A DNA stretch of 64,000 nucleotides from Nageia nagi (GCA_050084985.1 JBITNC010000001.1:98580001-98644000); one strand, 5' to 3'; counted from the first letter of the stretch, positions 11,690-23,620 are shown. Translations and numbers: made by a program. The notes: generated by a model not told the origin, from the sequence alone.

Positions 11690-12035
11690 CCCCAGTCCAG
11701 CCCTATAGAGGTGTGACTTTCCCAAGGGCCGCCACCTCCTCCGTGGAGGCATGATGACCCAAGGGGCTACCACCTTCCAAGGGGGGGATTAGTTGGCAAG
11801 TGTTGCCACCTCCCCAAAGAGAGATGTGGAAGGCCCAAGCACTACCACCTCCAAAAGGAAGGCACAATAGGCCAGGGCTACCACCTCCCCAAAAGGAGGT
11901 GAACGGGTTAAGGCCATTGTCCTCCTCTAAGGGGGCAGACAGGCCAAGGTTTCCATCTCCCTAAAGGGAGGCATTGCAAGTCAGAACCACCATCCTCCTA
12001 AAGAGGGCATATATGGCTTGGCCACCATCCACCCT
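11690..12035. repeat. GC-rich degenerate tandem repeat, about 36-bp period
   Basis: The motif GC(T/C)ACCACCTCC recurs near 11,730, 11,768, 11,804, 11,843, 11,879, 11,914, 11,951, 11,986 and 12,021, a period of 35-39 bp, with runs such as CCAAAGGGAGG between. Base composition is sharply richer in GC than anything around it. Confidence 0.75.
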
Positions 12036-12566
12036 TTGCACACCAGGGGGTACAACCTCTCCATGGTCACCTTTGGCCCTGTTCATAGCCATGAATCTTA
12101 TTCTTTTGCATCCTCCATGTGCAAGCTCTCCAATGAGCCACTACATGTTTTTTGAAACCTGCACCACAACCAAAATAAAAATGTTTAATATCTTTGTGTT
12201 TACTCCTATTATTAGCATGTATTTATGTACAACTATGTTTATTTTTTCCAAACAACATGGGTATATTTTTCTACCCTAAATTCTTTTTTTTTTGACTTGG
12301 AGAATATTAATTTGGAGGTGAATTTTTCAAAATAGAAGTTTCTGTATTAATTACATAGGGCATTTTTTTTTTTGAGATGATTTTTGAGGTGATTTTTTAA
12401 GGGTTGAATTTTGCACATAAATCAAGGGGGTGTATATATTTTTTCCACCTTATTTATTTTTCCACTCCTTATTTCTTATGGGTATTCAATTCCTTGCAAT
12501 GGACTTTATTAATCCACCAACGTGTTTGTGATGGAATTATTTTTTGTAAATACCACCAAGGGGGAG

Positions 12567-13066
12567 TGTTATAAATTATAATGCACTATTGTGTAATACC
12601 TCTCTTTGTAATATAATCCACTTAATACTTAAAGGTATTTAGTTACCTTAAGTATTAAGAGAATAAAATATTAGAAAATGTTAACTTAACCCTTGAGTTA
12701 AAGGGTGGTTAAAGAGAGGGTTGTATGCTATAAATAGAAGGCTACCTCCTCTCTCATAACACAAACTTGGAGAAGCATGAAAATGCTAGTCTTATATAAT
12801 TGTAGGAATGCTCTTATAGGAGTTTTGTAGAGGAATTCTTATAGAAGAATTCTTGATAATTTGTAAGAGAGTTCTCTTATGAGAAGTAATAGAAAAGATG
12901 GTTTAAAATGAATGTACTCACAAGAGATGGAGGAACCACTGTACTTCTCCATATCACATTATGTAATTATTTTATTGTTGAGTTCCTAGTTTAGACGTGT
13001 TAATTTTGTTGAAGATGTATGGATCCTTCAAGGAGATCTTGGATGTGGAATCCTTCAATTCCATCA
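12567..13066 (+). repeat. 3' LTR of the non-autonomous element
   Basis: Starts TGTTATAAATT after the polypurine tract and ends TTCCATCA. The TATA box (CTATAAATAG near 12,729) and the perfect U3 inverted repeat (12,621-12,632 and 12,648-12,659) are kept. Numerous substitutions relative to the left LTR indicate an old insertion. Confidence 0.88.
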
Positions 13067-13900
13067 AATACAACTTCATTTCCATACACTAATAAAAATA
13101 AAGTTGCCCCAATGGCTATTTTGATACTTTTCCTATATGCCCATAGTGTGTATGGTAGTTGATCATGGCAATCTCTTTTGTATTTATCCCAAGTTTTTGA
13201 CAAAATACTCTTGATGATTTTGTTAGTAGCTTTAGCTTGACCATTACCTTAAGGATAGTAAACTCAAGAAAATATTTGCACAATATGAAACATTTTGTAA
13301 AATGCTTTCATATCTTCACCTTTAAAGTTAGTCCCATTATCCATAATCAACCTTTGTGGCACACCAAATCTTGTAATGATATTTTCAACTAGGGATGCAA
13401 TGATCTTGATTTCATGGGAATAGCTTCAACCCATTTCGTAGTGAATTTAGTGGCTGTAATGACAAATTTATGACCTTCCCTTGAGTGAGGATTGATAAGC
13501 CTAATCAAATCTATGCCTCCAAGTAGCAAATGGCCATCGTGAGACAATTGAATTTAACTCTTGAGTGGGTTGTTTTTCCATACTAGCATGCATTTTGACA
13601 TTGTAAACAAGTCTTCACATGAGCTTTACAATCTTCCTCCGTTATGGGCCAATAATACCCAATGCCAAAAACTTAATGTACAATGCCTTTGAATGAAAAT
13701 GATCTCCACATAAACCATCATGAGCCTATTATAATGCTATAGCTATCTCATGTTGCATTCGACATCTCAATAAAGCACCATCAAAATACCTTCTATACAA
13801 TACTTCACTAATTATATCATACTTAATAGCAATCCTTTTCAATCTAATCTTTCCATTTTTATCAAAATCATCAAGAATTATTTGATACTTCAAATAATTG
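13067..13900 (-). pseudogene. Tat integrase, zinc-binding and core part
   Basis: On the minus strand, pieces in order include AHDGLCGDHF, MDNGTNFKGEDMKAFY (core with a catalytic aspartate) and SKTWDKYKRDCHDQLPYTLWAYRKS, ending at GNEVV where the LTR element is inserted. Several stops and frameshifts are present. The order RT, RNase H, integrase is that of Ty3/gypsy. Confidence 0.85.
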
Positions 13901-14016
13901 TAAATGTCAAAATACCAATTCTGAAAATCATTCTCCTCAACAATAAAACAAGTCTGAATTTCCTACATATATTCAATATAAGAGGGTATACCAAGCTTAT
14001 GAATTTTTAAGATAGT

Positions 14017-14290
14017 CTATTCATCCTCAATTTCAATCGATGGAAGAGAAGCTACACTTGCCATGGTATATGCATATTTGTTACGAGTCTGTGGGATATT
14101 CTGAATATTATATTTATCAAATTGATCTAATAAATCATTGACCACTACCTTATAGGGCTTAAATTTCTCATCCTTCATATCAAAAATATCATGTAATTGG
14201 TTAATTACAAGTTTTGAATCACCATAAATCTTTAAATAATTAATTCTCAATGTGATAACTGCTTTCAAACCTAGTATCAATGCTTAATAC
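14017..14290 (-). pseudogene. Second (archaeal-type) RNase H of the Tat element
   Basis: ILGLKAVITLRINYLKIYGD followed by SKLVINQLHDIF and RNKYAYTMASVAS is the additional RNase H domain carried by Tat-lineage elements between the retroviral-type RNase H and integrase. In related copies the last motif reads ADALASLAS; here the catalytic D of that motif appears lost (YAYTMAS). About 90 residues are open. Confidence 0.8.
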
Positions 14291-14661
14291 TCTACCATAT
14301 TATCTATGTACTAAAAACTAGGCTTGTAAGCCATGGGGATTACTTCATTTGTAAGAGAAACTAAGAGAATACCTACCTCTACTCCATAAGAATATTTGGA
14401 TCCATCAAAGTACAACATCCAAACATTGGGTTTGTCTTTCGTGAGGCACACATATTCATTAGGGATTGACATCTCATCAAAATCACATCACTCGTGGCCT
14501 TCTAACAGGTCTACACATCATTGACAACATGGATGATCCTCATATTCATATAAAAATTCTTCATGGATAACTGCTTCGTTATTATGGGGGAATTCAGCTA
14601 TCAAATCTCTAATGGCATGCCCTTTTACAGACTTCTACTTTACCATATTTATATCAAACTC

Positions 14662-15700
14662 CTATAATAAGATTAGCCATTTTGCTACCCTACCTGATAA
14701 ATGCTGCTTTGCTACAAGATATTTCAATGGATTAATAGGGCTAACAATAAACATAGTACAATACAACAAATAATGTCTCAATTTTTCAATAGCAAATACA
14801 ATACCATAATAGAGCTTTTCCATTGGAGTATACTTATTTTCATAATCAAAAAGAGTTTTGCTAAGGTAATATAAGACTCTTTCCTTATTTTCTTCATCCA
14901 ATTGGCACAACATTGCCCCAAGGCATACAATGTAGCTAAGATATATAAATAAGAAGGTTTTGAAAAATCCATAGCACTAGAATAGGAGGGTTGAGCAAAT
15001 ATTATTTTATATCCTGAAAAAGTTTCTTGGCATTTTTCATCCCATGCAAATTTAAAATCCTTTTTCAATAGATGAGTGAAAGGCCTACACTTATATCCAA
15101 GCTGGGAAATGAACCTTCTTATCGAATTAATCTTTCCTTGAAGACTTGTTAATTGCTTTAGATTCTTTGGAGAAGGCATACTAATTATGGCTTTCACTTT
15201 TTTAGGATCCACTTCAATTCCTCTATTAGATACCATGAAACCAAACAACTTTCCAAAAGTAACACCAAAGGCAATTTTTGAGGTTTAAGTCTAAGTTTAT
15301 ACCTTTTCAAAATTTGGAATACCTCCTTAAGCAGCTCTAAATAATCTTGGTATTATTTCATTTCACCAAGATGCCATCATTATATACCTCAACTAATTTA
15401 TGAATGTGCTCATGAAATATTGAAACCATAGCCCTTTGTAAGTGGCACCTACATTTTTTAATCCAAAAGGCATAGCCTTCCAACAAAAAATTCCCCATGG
15501 AGTGGTAAAAACACTCTTGTGTTGATCAGGTAGATTGATTAGTATTTGATGATAACTAGGAAAACCATCCATGAAAGATAATGTATCATGACTAGCTATG
15601 CTATCCAAAATCATATCAATATTGGGCAGTGGAAAATCATCTTTAGGACAAGCATTGTTAATATCTCAAAATTTAGTACAAACCCTTATTTCTCCAGTTA
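14662..15700 (-). pseudogene. Tat reverse transcriptase and RNase H
   Basis: Minus-strand blocks: NNACPKDDFPLPNIDMILDS and LSFMDGFPSYHQI, DQHKSVFTTPWGIFCWKAMP and FGLKNVGATY (RT palm), then EVDPKKVKAIISMPSPKNLK (thumb/connection), then EKLYYGIVFAIEKLRHYL and YLVAKQHLSGRVAKW (RNase H). The usual YIDD catalytic segment falls in a damaged part (near 15,360-15,390). Large blocks are still open in frame (14,778-15,248 and 15,393-15,614), but stops and frame changes separate them. Confidence 0.88.
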
Positions 15701-17330
15701 GCTATATTAAGGAACAATGTTAGCCATCCAATTAGAATAATCAATTGGTCTAATAAATCCAACATTTAAATACTTCTCTTTTTCTTTCTTGACTATCAAA
15801 GCTTTTGAAGGATGCATTTTTCTTGGATTTTGCTTGATTGGCTTAGCTCCCTCTTTAAGTGGTAAATTATGCATGACAAATGTAGGATCAAAACCAAGAA
15901 TATCATCGTAAGACCAACCAATTTTTTGTGATGTTCAATGAATTTATTTTTGTACCTTTCTTGTTGTGGTGTAGGGAGAGCTTCTCCAACTTGAACCAAT
16001 TCTTGCTCATCAGTAATCCCAATATTGATATTTACCAAATCTTTAGCTAGAAATATAAGCTCATATATTTTTTTTCATAGGAAAGGTAGTTCCTCTTATC
16101 CATGTATGTCATTTATAACATTATCCTCTAGCCAAACATTAAACACTTCATTGAACTTTACTTGTTGACCAAAATATGCATACTCATTAGAATATAACTA
16201 ACTTGCCTCTTTTCATTAGATTTAGGCAACTCTAAATGTGCCCCAAGTATTCTAAAATATTGTCATTAGTACTAAAGCAATCAAACTCTAAAGCTATAGT
16301 ATCATCAATCCAAAAATCTCTATCAATCTCATTATATAATTCAAACAAATTGCATTATTTCACAAACTTATAGGTCCCATTATTTATTTAGTGTTGTTGA
16401 CACTATCGAATCCATTTTTAGTCATCTGTACTTTTAAATTATCAAGAAATTAAGGTATCCCTTCCTTATACTTTCCTAATCCTTCCCCTTTGTACTTTAA
16501 AATTTTAACCATATATTTATGAATAAAAGGAGATGGAAATAGTTTACCCATTTTGGTAATCATTCATGCTTTTATTCATTTATCAGGACTGGGTAATATA
16601 GACATGAAAAAGAAAGATCCTTCCCCATCTCCACTATTTCCACGTCGCTAATGATCTTCTAGAAGGATAACATGCCATATATGGCCCTCCACAGATAGAA
16701 TTTTGGGTCATCCAAAATCTTTAATGGATGCACACAAATCCACATTCTCAATTATGTGTGTACCCATTCCTGATTTCTTAATCTAAGTCTTTTTTTCTAC
16801 ATTTTCCCTTAGTGAACTTTGCTCTAAGGGCTCAATCACATAGCTTGGACAAGTCATTGTGAATTCCTCAAAATATGTTGCATTATAGAAAGTATATGGA
16901 TCTAGATCACCAAGCACTTTATGAACCTCACCCTGATATTCAAATTTTAATCTACCATGCACTGTTGATGGGATTGCATCCATACAATGAAGCTAGGATC
17001 TTCTTGATAACAAATTATATGATAATTTGGAATTAACAACCTAAATTTAGCTGCAATTTCCTTACTCTTGTAGTTACCATAATTTTATCTATCCCAACCA
17101 ATTTTTTAAATGAACTATCATATGCCCTAATCTTGAATGTAGCTTCTTCTAATGGAGGGTTTGTACATCTTTTTCTTTGAGTTGAATTAAAAACTTATGG
17201 GAACATACATTAATGGCTGATCCATTATCTACCAATGTCCTTTTAATTTCCCAACAATCAATCATAGGTGTAATATATAAAGTTAAACATTCATCAACCA
17301 ACTCCTTATTAAGCTTTTCAAAATTGTAAA
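15701..17330 (-). pseudogene. Tat protease and N-terminal pol region
   Basis: Near 17,190-17,240 the minus strand encodes RTLVDNGSAINVCSHKF, the retropepsin-like active site (family D-G/N-S/G-A pattern, here DNGSA). Further on come YQGEVHKVLGDLDPYTFYNA (about 16,860-16,930) and the linker to RT. Frames are repeatedly broken. Confidence 0.7.
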
Positions 17331-18843
17331 AAGAGATAGCATCAATTCCTTGATAGGTCTAAGCTTTTCGAAGACATAGCAGCATACATATTTATAGGAA
17401 ATATATCCTTTTTTAATAAAGCATATAAGATCTATCTACATGTTTTAGATGTGGATATAAGATCATATAAACTAATCTTTATAGGAGTAGTTCTTAATCA
17501 CTCGATTATACTATACATTTTTGGATTAGGAGGGATACTTGTTATGCAACAATTGGAGTAGGAGCATGCCTTGGATGCCCTCTTCTTAACCCAACACAAA
17601 CCTCTTTGTCAATGAGACTATATTCACTGTTTTTCTTTGAGTAACATCTATTTGATAAATTTGATACTTTCTTTAGCAATAAGATCCAATATAGCTGCCT
17701 CTAATACTTTGCAAAAATTTGTAGACATGACCCTTTCTTTGATGATATGTGCAATAAGCATTTGATTTCCCCATAGGAACATTATCATCTTATGTTGATT
17801 TTTCCAATGGCTACAATAATTACCTTTTCATTAAATCCCTCATAATAAATCTTGGCTAAATTAGAAAAGTGTACCTCATGTCTTTTGTAGTTGTAGATCT
17901 TTGCATTTTTAGTGGAGAAGGAGGTCTATCAGCCATATGTACTAATTTTCTTCCTTTTTAACATATTTCCTTCTATTTTCTTTATGGAAAGAATTAGAGG
18001 CATAATTGAGCTCCCCTAACTCAAGTAAAACTTTTCTTTTTGCAACAATTCTTGTATCAATACTCTAAATCCCACATTTTTATTACTAAGTGCATGTAAA
18101 TTGATAATTGGCAAGATAAAATAACTAAATATAGCACAAATTTCACTTTCATACTATTTTTCTTTGAATATATTGCCATACCTTTTTAAACTATGGAATG
18201 TACTTTTTTAGGGTTTTGTTACTCCCTTGTCTCATTATGCATAACTTTGTAATGGTACTTTGCTCTTTGATATTGTGTTTGTATTATCTCATGAATAATT
18301 TGATCAATGAATTGAAACAATCAATTAAACCTCCAAGCAAATTATAGAACCACTTACTAGTATCACCTTTCAGACTCCTTGGGAAGAACTTTACCATCAA
18401 CTTCTCCTTTGACCCTAATTTCAATAAGCACTCCTCCTAAAAGCTGATAAGATGTTATTTTGGGTCCTATTCACCACTAAAATCTTGAATGTCTTTTTGG
18501 GGGTAGGGAAAATTGCAGATCTCCTTAGATAAGGGTGGGATGAATACACCATCATAGTTCTTTTCACTTTGTTATGATCTCTTGGCATTCTCAAGATTGG
18601 TAAGTCATCCCGCTAAGATGGGATCTAGCATCATCAATGAACTACCCTAACTATTGAATGACTTGACTTGCTTTTACATATTATCCATTCTTCTGAGAAC
18701 TTATGCATAAATTGCTCCATTTTTACACTATTGATGATCCAAAAATGGCTAAAAATATCGTTGATGATGCAAATTCATTACAAAATTCTCGTGATATGTT
18801 ATTGGGAGGGTAAGATAAATTGAAACACACAAGTTCACCAAAA
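17331..18843 (-). pseudogene. Tat gag region and 5' leader
   Basis: Heavily decayed minus-strand sequence between the 5' LTR and protease, with gag-like scraps (for example FPTPKKTFKILVVNRTQNNI near 18,470-18,530). The leader beside the LTR reads TTTTGGTGAACTTG on the minus strand and should contain the primer binding site; I could not assign a tRNA. Confidence 0.5.
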
Positions 18844-19476
18844 TGTAGACCATAAATAATGCATAAATGGTAAATCAATGCACTATTTGTCTACGATATA
18901 TTATTGAAGCATATATGAGAAATATGGCATCAAAAAAATAATGATAATCAATGTACCTTCATCGTAGTTGCATAAACATGGAATAATAGAGATCATTCAT
19001 TACCATCACATGGTATTCATAAAGACTATACCACCAATGACTTAAAGATACCACGCCACTATTACATTGATTAAGTAGATTGCAAACAAAATAAAATATG
19101 TAAAAAAGTGACATGAAGGGTTTAACAGATCTATGCAAAGGTGGTGTTAGAAAATATTGTTGTTGGTAGGATAGAGTGATCTTGTATTTGTTAAATTCTC
19201 TCTTGGTGTTTCTGATACCTTCACCATGATTCCCCTTGTGTTTCCTTTGATCTATCTTTATAGAAACATCATGGTCTTCTTTGATTCTTAGGATCATTGC
19301 ACATTACATGGCTTGAGGTATCCTTCTTGATATTTGATACCTTTTACATTGCACAATGGTCCATTACATTTATTATATTACCTTAGGTATATTTTAACCC
19401 TTTTTTTATAATAAATAGCTTTGATGCTATAAATTGAATTATTTAATAAATAATAATTCATTTGTAAGCATCTACA
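18844..19476 (-). repeat. 5' LTR of the Tat element
   Basis: 633 bp, TGTAGACC at its plus-strand left edge and ATCTACA at its right edge. It aligns with 8,111-8,706 throughout, including GGATCATTGCACATTACATG (19,291-19,310). Confidence 0.85.
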
Positions 19477-19606
19477 CCCAAGTCTCTTTTGGCTATCCAT
19501 GGTATTAGCACTAACAGTGTCTTAAGCTCTTTGTCTATATCAGGTGATAGTAGTGATAGGAAGAGTCATAAGGTTGATAGTGGCAATAAGGGGAGATACT
19601 CATGAT
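19477..19606 (+). pseudogene. PMD gene remnant, 3' part
   Basis: Continues the coiled-coil reading frame that stops at the left end of the gypsy element (…LRDKYGKAK): here LLAIHGISTNSVLSSLSISG and a Ser/Asp/Lys-rich tail, ending at a TGA near 19,604. This shows the Tat element landed near the 3' end of the PMD gene. Confidence 0.5.
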
Positions 19607-20339
19607 GTTGTATCACAAACATTGTATTATATTTATATTATATATTTTGTTTGATTCAATTTTTTTGTGTGAATGTTCATTTTATGCATGTTTTTACAAG
19701 TTTACGCTTATATTTCGCCTAATTGATACTTTAATGAATAATAAATTCAATTAGTAATAACAATAAATGCAAATACATAAAAAATCAAATTGAACACACA
19801 AGTTTACAATATTTGATGATAATATGAACCATTTTTTTCTAATAAACATGTTAAAAACACAACTACATACACTCAAAGCATTGGTTACACAACATCAAAT
19901 TTGATTGCATTTTCTATTTCTTTTCAGGTCCAAGAAATGAATGGCTTGGATGCTCTAAGAATAGACCTATGATGTCCATGATTTGACACTTTATGATTTT
20001 TTAGAAAAATATATGGGTATTTTAAAGAAGACTAATGTAGTAGCCCATTGTAACATAAATGAAAACATGATGATAAATAAAACACAAATATTCAACATAA
20101 AAATACACTATGATACATGGTGAATTTACAATTTTTTTAATTTTAAACAATATAGTTGCGTACTTGGGTGGCCTTAAGAACTAACTTACAATTTGTTGAT
20201 GCAAAAAAAAAATCAAAACTATTCTATGTAGTTTGCACATAGTGTGGATTACGTGCGGATAAATTTGTATAATGTAGATGCTTGGCATTTATCGAGATTG
20301 GATATTATCATTTTTTTTCCTAGTTCTATGATTCACAAA
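19607..20339. other. No gene seen
   Basis: AT-rich sequence with no recognisable coding or repeat signal apart from short poly-A and poly-T runs. It may include the 3' flank of the PMD gene. Confidence 0.4.
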
Positions 20340-22450
20340 GGATGATTATTTGTAATGTGTTGTCTTGCATCTATTAAAGAAATAGTATTGAAAATAATTT
20401 GAGGTACTTACCATTCCAATGTATCCTTTGGGATGTAGGTTTGTCCTTGGTAAAGGATTTGTAATACTTCCCAAGTTGACCATTATTAGAATGAATAGGG
20501 CCAACATCATCCTCTTGTTGTTTTGGAGTGTCATCATTCCAAAGAGTATTTTGATAAATGAGATATTGTATAATATTCTTAAAGTCTTACAATTCTTGGT
20601 TAAGTGTCCTTGTGTCCTATGGTAATTTCAAATTTTTTCAAATCTATAATTTTCAAGGACTTTATTTGGAAAATGATGTTGAACTATTAGTGGAAGCTCA
20701 ATGAGTTCTTTATATAATAAAACATTTAGAATATCATCAACATTTTCATTCAATTTATCAAACTTCCTTTTAGATATAAATGTCTTTTTATCAACACTTA
20801 CCATTGTTGCTACTTTCTTTAGAGTTGTGTAATTATTTACATTTGCATTGGTAATTTTGTGAAGTTGTTTATAATTTTGCAAAATACAAGGCTCTTTTTA
20901 AGTAATTTTTTCAAACATATTTCCTAAGGAGATGTCATCATTATCAAATACTTCTAATTTGAATATTGGTAAGAAAATAATTACAAAATTTTTGAACATT
21001 GTTTAGTGGCAGTAAGTCTATTAGCAACTTTATTCCACACCTTCACGAAATTTGTTGAGATTGACCATTTGCTTGTTTAATTCTATATTGATCTTTGAAT
21101 TTTGTTTTATTCTAAATTTTACATTTGAAATTAGCAATGAATTGCAAAACAAGATTTTCATATTTGTCAATACTTTTTTCAAGATGAGGAAAATACCATT
21201 TCAATGCATCATCTTTCAAACTACTTGAAAATAATTTAGCAAGCATATTATGATGATGGAGAAATTCGATAGCTTCTTCTTGGAATTTTCAAACATGCAT
21301 TTTTGGATCTTGAAAACCATTAAATTTTATAAATTGAATAAAACTTTGCAAGCAATTTAATCACTCAAAGGATGTTTTAAATAAGATAAGAAATCATCAT
21401 CATCGTTATAAAATGCTTTTACAATTTTGTTGATTATTTCTTAAAGTTTAAAACAAGGATCAAGGTGAGTCATAGGAGAGAATTGTACAACTAAGGATTG
21501 GAAATGGGCTATTGTGTTTATTGTGAACTTATGGGTTGTGAAACAAGAGATGGAACTATAGGTTGACTAGTTTGAGGGGTTGGTAGTGGGGATTGTAAAG
21601 TAATATTGCTATTTTGAGGGGAAAGTAAAGCTACAAGTTATGGAATGGGTATTTGAGTTGATTTTTTTAATCAAGCCTCTTTTAGTTTGAGGAAGGGACC
21701 AATTCTATGGATTTTCTATTCCTCCATGTTATCTAATAGATCATATATAATTTATAATTTTTCTCATTGATAGTGTTTTGAAAAGTATTTGATTCTTGTT
21801 CCTCTATAAGAATATCAATTTTGATTTCATATTAATCTTGAGTCTAATTAGTTTTTATTTATGGTTCTTCAATTTTAGTTAAGATATTCTTACCATTATT
21901 TTGATTAATGCATTTAGGGAGCGTGCCTATTTCAGGAGGACCTACCAAACGTGCGAAGGCTTCTTTATCATGTTCATCTTTATTGCATTTGACATCATTT
22001 TGTGAGCTTCAGAGGTACTATTTCTTTGATGTTGGTGCTCTAAATATAGTTCGATACTAGAATTAGTGCTCTATTTTTTAGTGGTAACACTTATTTAAAA
22101 GAATTTGCATTTTCATATTGAAATAAATATTATGATGAAAGTAGAGTTCCAACATTTGACTCTAATATTTTATGTTTTATTAAAATATCCATAATTGCTT
22201 TAGTATTATTAGTAACAAAATATTCCATTCTATCAGTATGGTTAATCAATTCTTTTTTAGAATTAATATTTGCAAAAAATAACATCTAGATCATCATTCT
22301 TAGATTCATTTTTAGATGCACTAGTAGATCTCTCTTGATTTACACTTTCCAAATTATCATTATAAAAGTTAACATTAAACTTATTAGGTGTTTGGCTAAT
22401 GATATTCATGCGATAACTAAAATTGAAAGATTCAAAATATTCTTTATCAA
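20340..22450 (-). pseudogene. Ty3/gypsy gag polyprotein, second element
   Basis: The minus strand encodes a gypsy-type gag. EEAIEFLHHHNMLAKLFSSS, LKDDALKWYF and KSIDKYENLVLQFIANFKC (about 21,130-21,290) form the retrotransposon gag core. DFKNIIQYLIYQNTLWND and YKSFTKDKPTSQRIHWNGKY (about 20,410-20,630) form the C-terminal part. Several stops and frameshifts are present. It lies downstream, on the same strand, of the LTR at 23,898-24,577, which is probably its 5' LTR. No pol follows, so the element is truncated. Confidence 0.75.
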
Positions 22451-22559
22451 TTTCTATTATATCATGTGGTTGAGGTTCATAGAATTTATAATGTATATCA
22501 ATATCAATCTTGGTACTTCTTCTAATCTCATAAAAATGAACCTTCCCTCTTAAAACACT

Positions 22560-23620
22560 AGGTTACTCTTCACACTACACAAAAGGTTGATTTGCATCCT
22601 TTTTTGCTTATTAAAACATGAAAAATGAAAATCAACATTAATTTGCATCCTGCATCAACATGCATCATTTTATTTTATTTCCATTTTTTCACTTTTTTGA
22701 CATAAATTCTGATGCAAATTTCGACGTAAAATTTGACACGAATTTTGCATCTTATTTCACTAACAAAAATATAAAACACATTTTACTATTCATTAATTGA
22801 TCAATTGATGGCTCACATTCATTTCATCCTCCATCCATACCAAAAATGATTACCCAATAGCCAAGTACCCTCTCCTATCTATATATCAACAAACCTCCCT
22901 ATAATCCTTACATTTCAAACACTTTAGATAATTTTTTTCTTCCTTATTTTTCAAGTTTCAATCATAGCTATGGTTCCCATGGAAAAGAAGAAGCCCTTAG
23001 AAAATAAGCCAACAGAAAAAAAAAAAAGCTCCATAGTTGGGAAAAGAAAAAAGATAATAAGCCCATAGTTGCAGAAAAGAAAACTCCTTTGAAGGTAGAA
23101 AAAGAAGCAAGCAACAAGAAATGGAAAATAATATTAAAAATCTTACTGTATTATTTAGGAAAATAATATATAATAAATTTATTTTTTTAAAACCTAAACC
23201 ACTAACCCCATTCCTGAACTGGTTTAATGGACCTATGTCGTTGCCCTAAAGACTTAATAAAAATGATGTACCTTGCAAAGGTCGTAACTTTTGATATGGA
23301 TATCATTTTGAGCCCATTTTTTTAAATTGCACAAAATTAAAATATCTAAAAGTATATGATATCTTATTTTGAAAATCAATCTAAAAATTGATGCAAATTA
23401 TGAAAATTTGAAATAAAATTTGACACAAATAATGAAATTATGATACAAATTCTGAATAACGATGCAAAAAATGATGCAAAAAGTGGCTTTAAGGACATAA
23501 AAATGATGCAAAAAGTGGCTTCAAGGACACAAAAAATAATGCAAAAGGTGACTTTAAGAGCATAAAAAATGATGCAAAAAGTGCTCCAAAAAGGATGCAA
23601 ATTTTGGCATGATAGTTTGC
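22560..23620. repeat. GATGCAAA-rich region with a 33-bp tandem repeat
   Basis: The octamer GATGCAAA or its complement recurs throughout. Four units of 32-33 bp start at 23,471, 23,503, 23,536 and 23,569, each resembling ATGATGCAAAAAGTGGCTTT. An earlier, more diverged direct copy of the flank lies near 22,700-22,745. Probably leader sequence of the gypsy element, since it sits between LTR and gag. Confidence 0.6.
22972..23100 (+). other. Short lysine-rich open segment behind a TATA-like box
   Basis: Opens with ATGGTTCCCATGG and encodes MVPMEKKKPLENKPTEKKK before the frame is lost in A-rich sequence; GCTCCATAGTTGGGAAAAG and a near copy follow each other. A TATATATC box lies about 90 bp upstream. 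It is most likely chance A-rich sequence within the retrotransposon leader; I would not call it a gene without transcript support. Confidence 0.2.

Larger units (their letters stand above)
10200..13066 (+). mobile_element. Non-autonomous LTR retrotransposon (LARD/TRIM-like)
   Basis: Two LTRs of 497 and 500 bp flank a 1.87-kb interior with no gag or pol. Directly after the left LTR is a primer binding site, TTTGGTATCATAGCC (10,697-10,711), matching the initiator-Met type with one change; directly before the right LTR is a polypurine tract (AAGGGGGAG, 12,558-12,566). The flanking 5-mers ACTAC and AATAC match at four of five positions. Insertion was into the Tat integrase gene, in the opposite orientation. 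The interior holds a GC-rich 36-bp tandem repeat and a weak 101-codon open frame (11,974-12,279) that I do not recognise. It would need enzymes from another element to move. The PBS and LTR style suggest copia affinity (inference). Confidence 0.85.
8111..19476 (-). mobile_element. Ty3/gypsy retrotransposon, Tat lineage, with nested insertion
   Basis: Two direct LTRs (8,111-8,706 and 18,844-19,476), each opening TGTAGACC and closing ATCTACA, flank a minus-strand internal region. Domains in order are gag, aspartic protease, reverse transcriptase, RNase H, a second archaeal-type RNase H and integrase; the additional RNase H marks the Tat lineage. Both LTRs still have their TGTAGA/TCTACA termini. 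CCAAG flanks the left end, and CCAAG follows the right end after one extra C, so the 5-bp target duplication is nearly intact. A 2.87-kb LTR element interrupts the integrase; subtracting it leaves about 8.5 kb. Stops are too many for activity. The host sequence is the PMD remnant. Confidence 0.85.
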
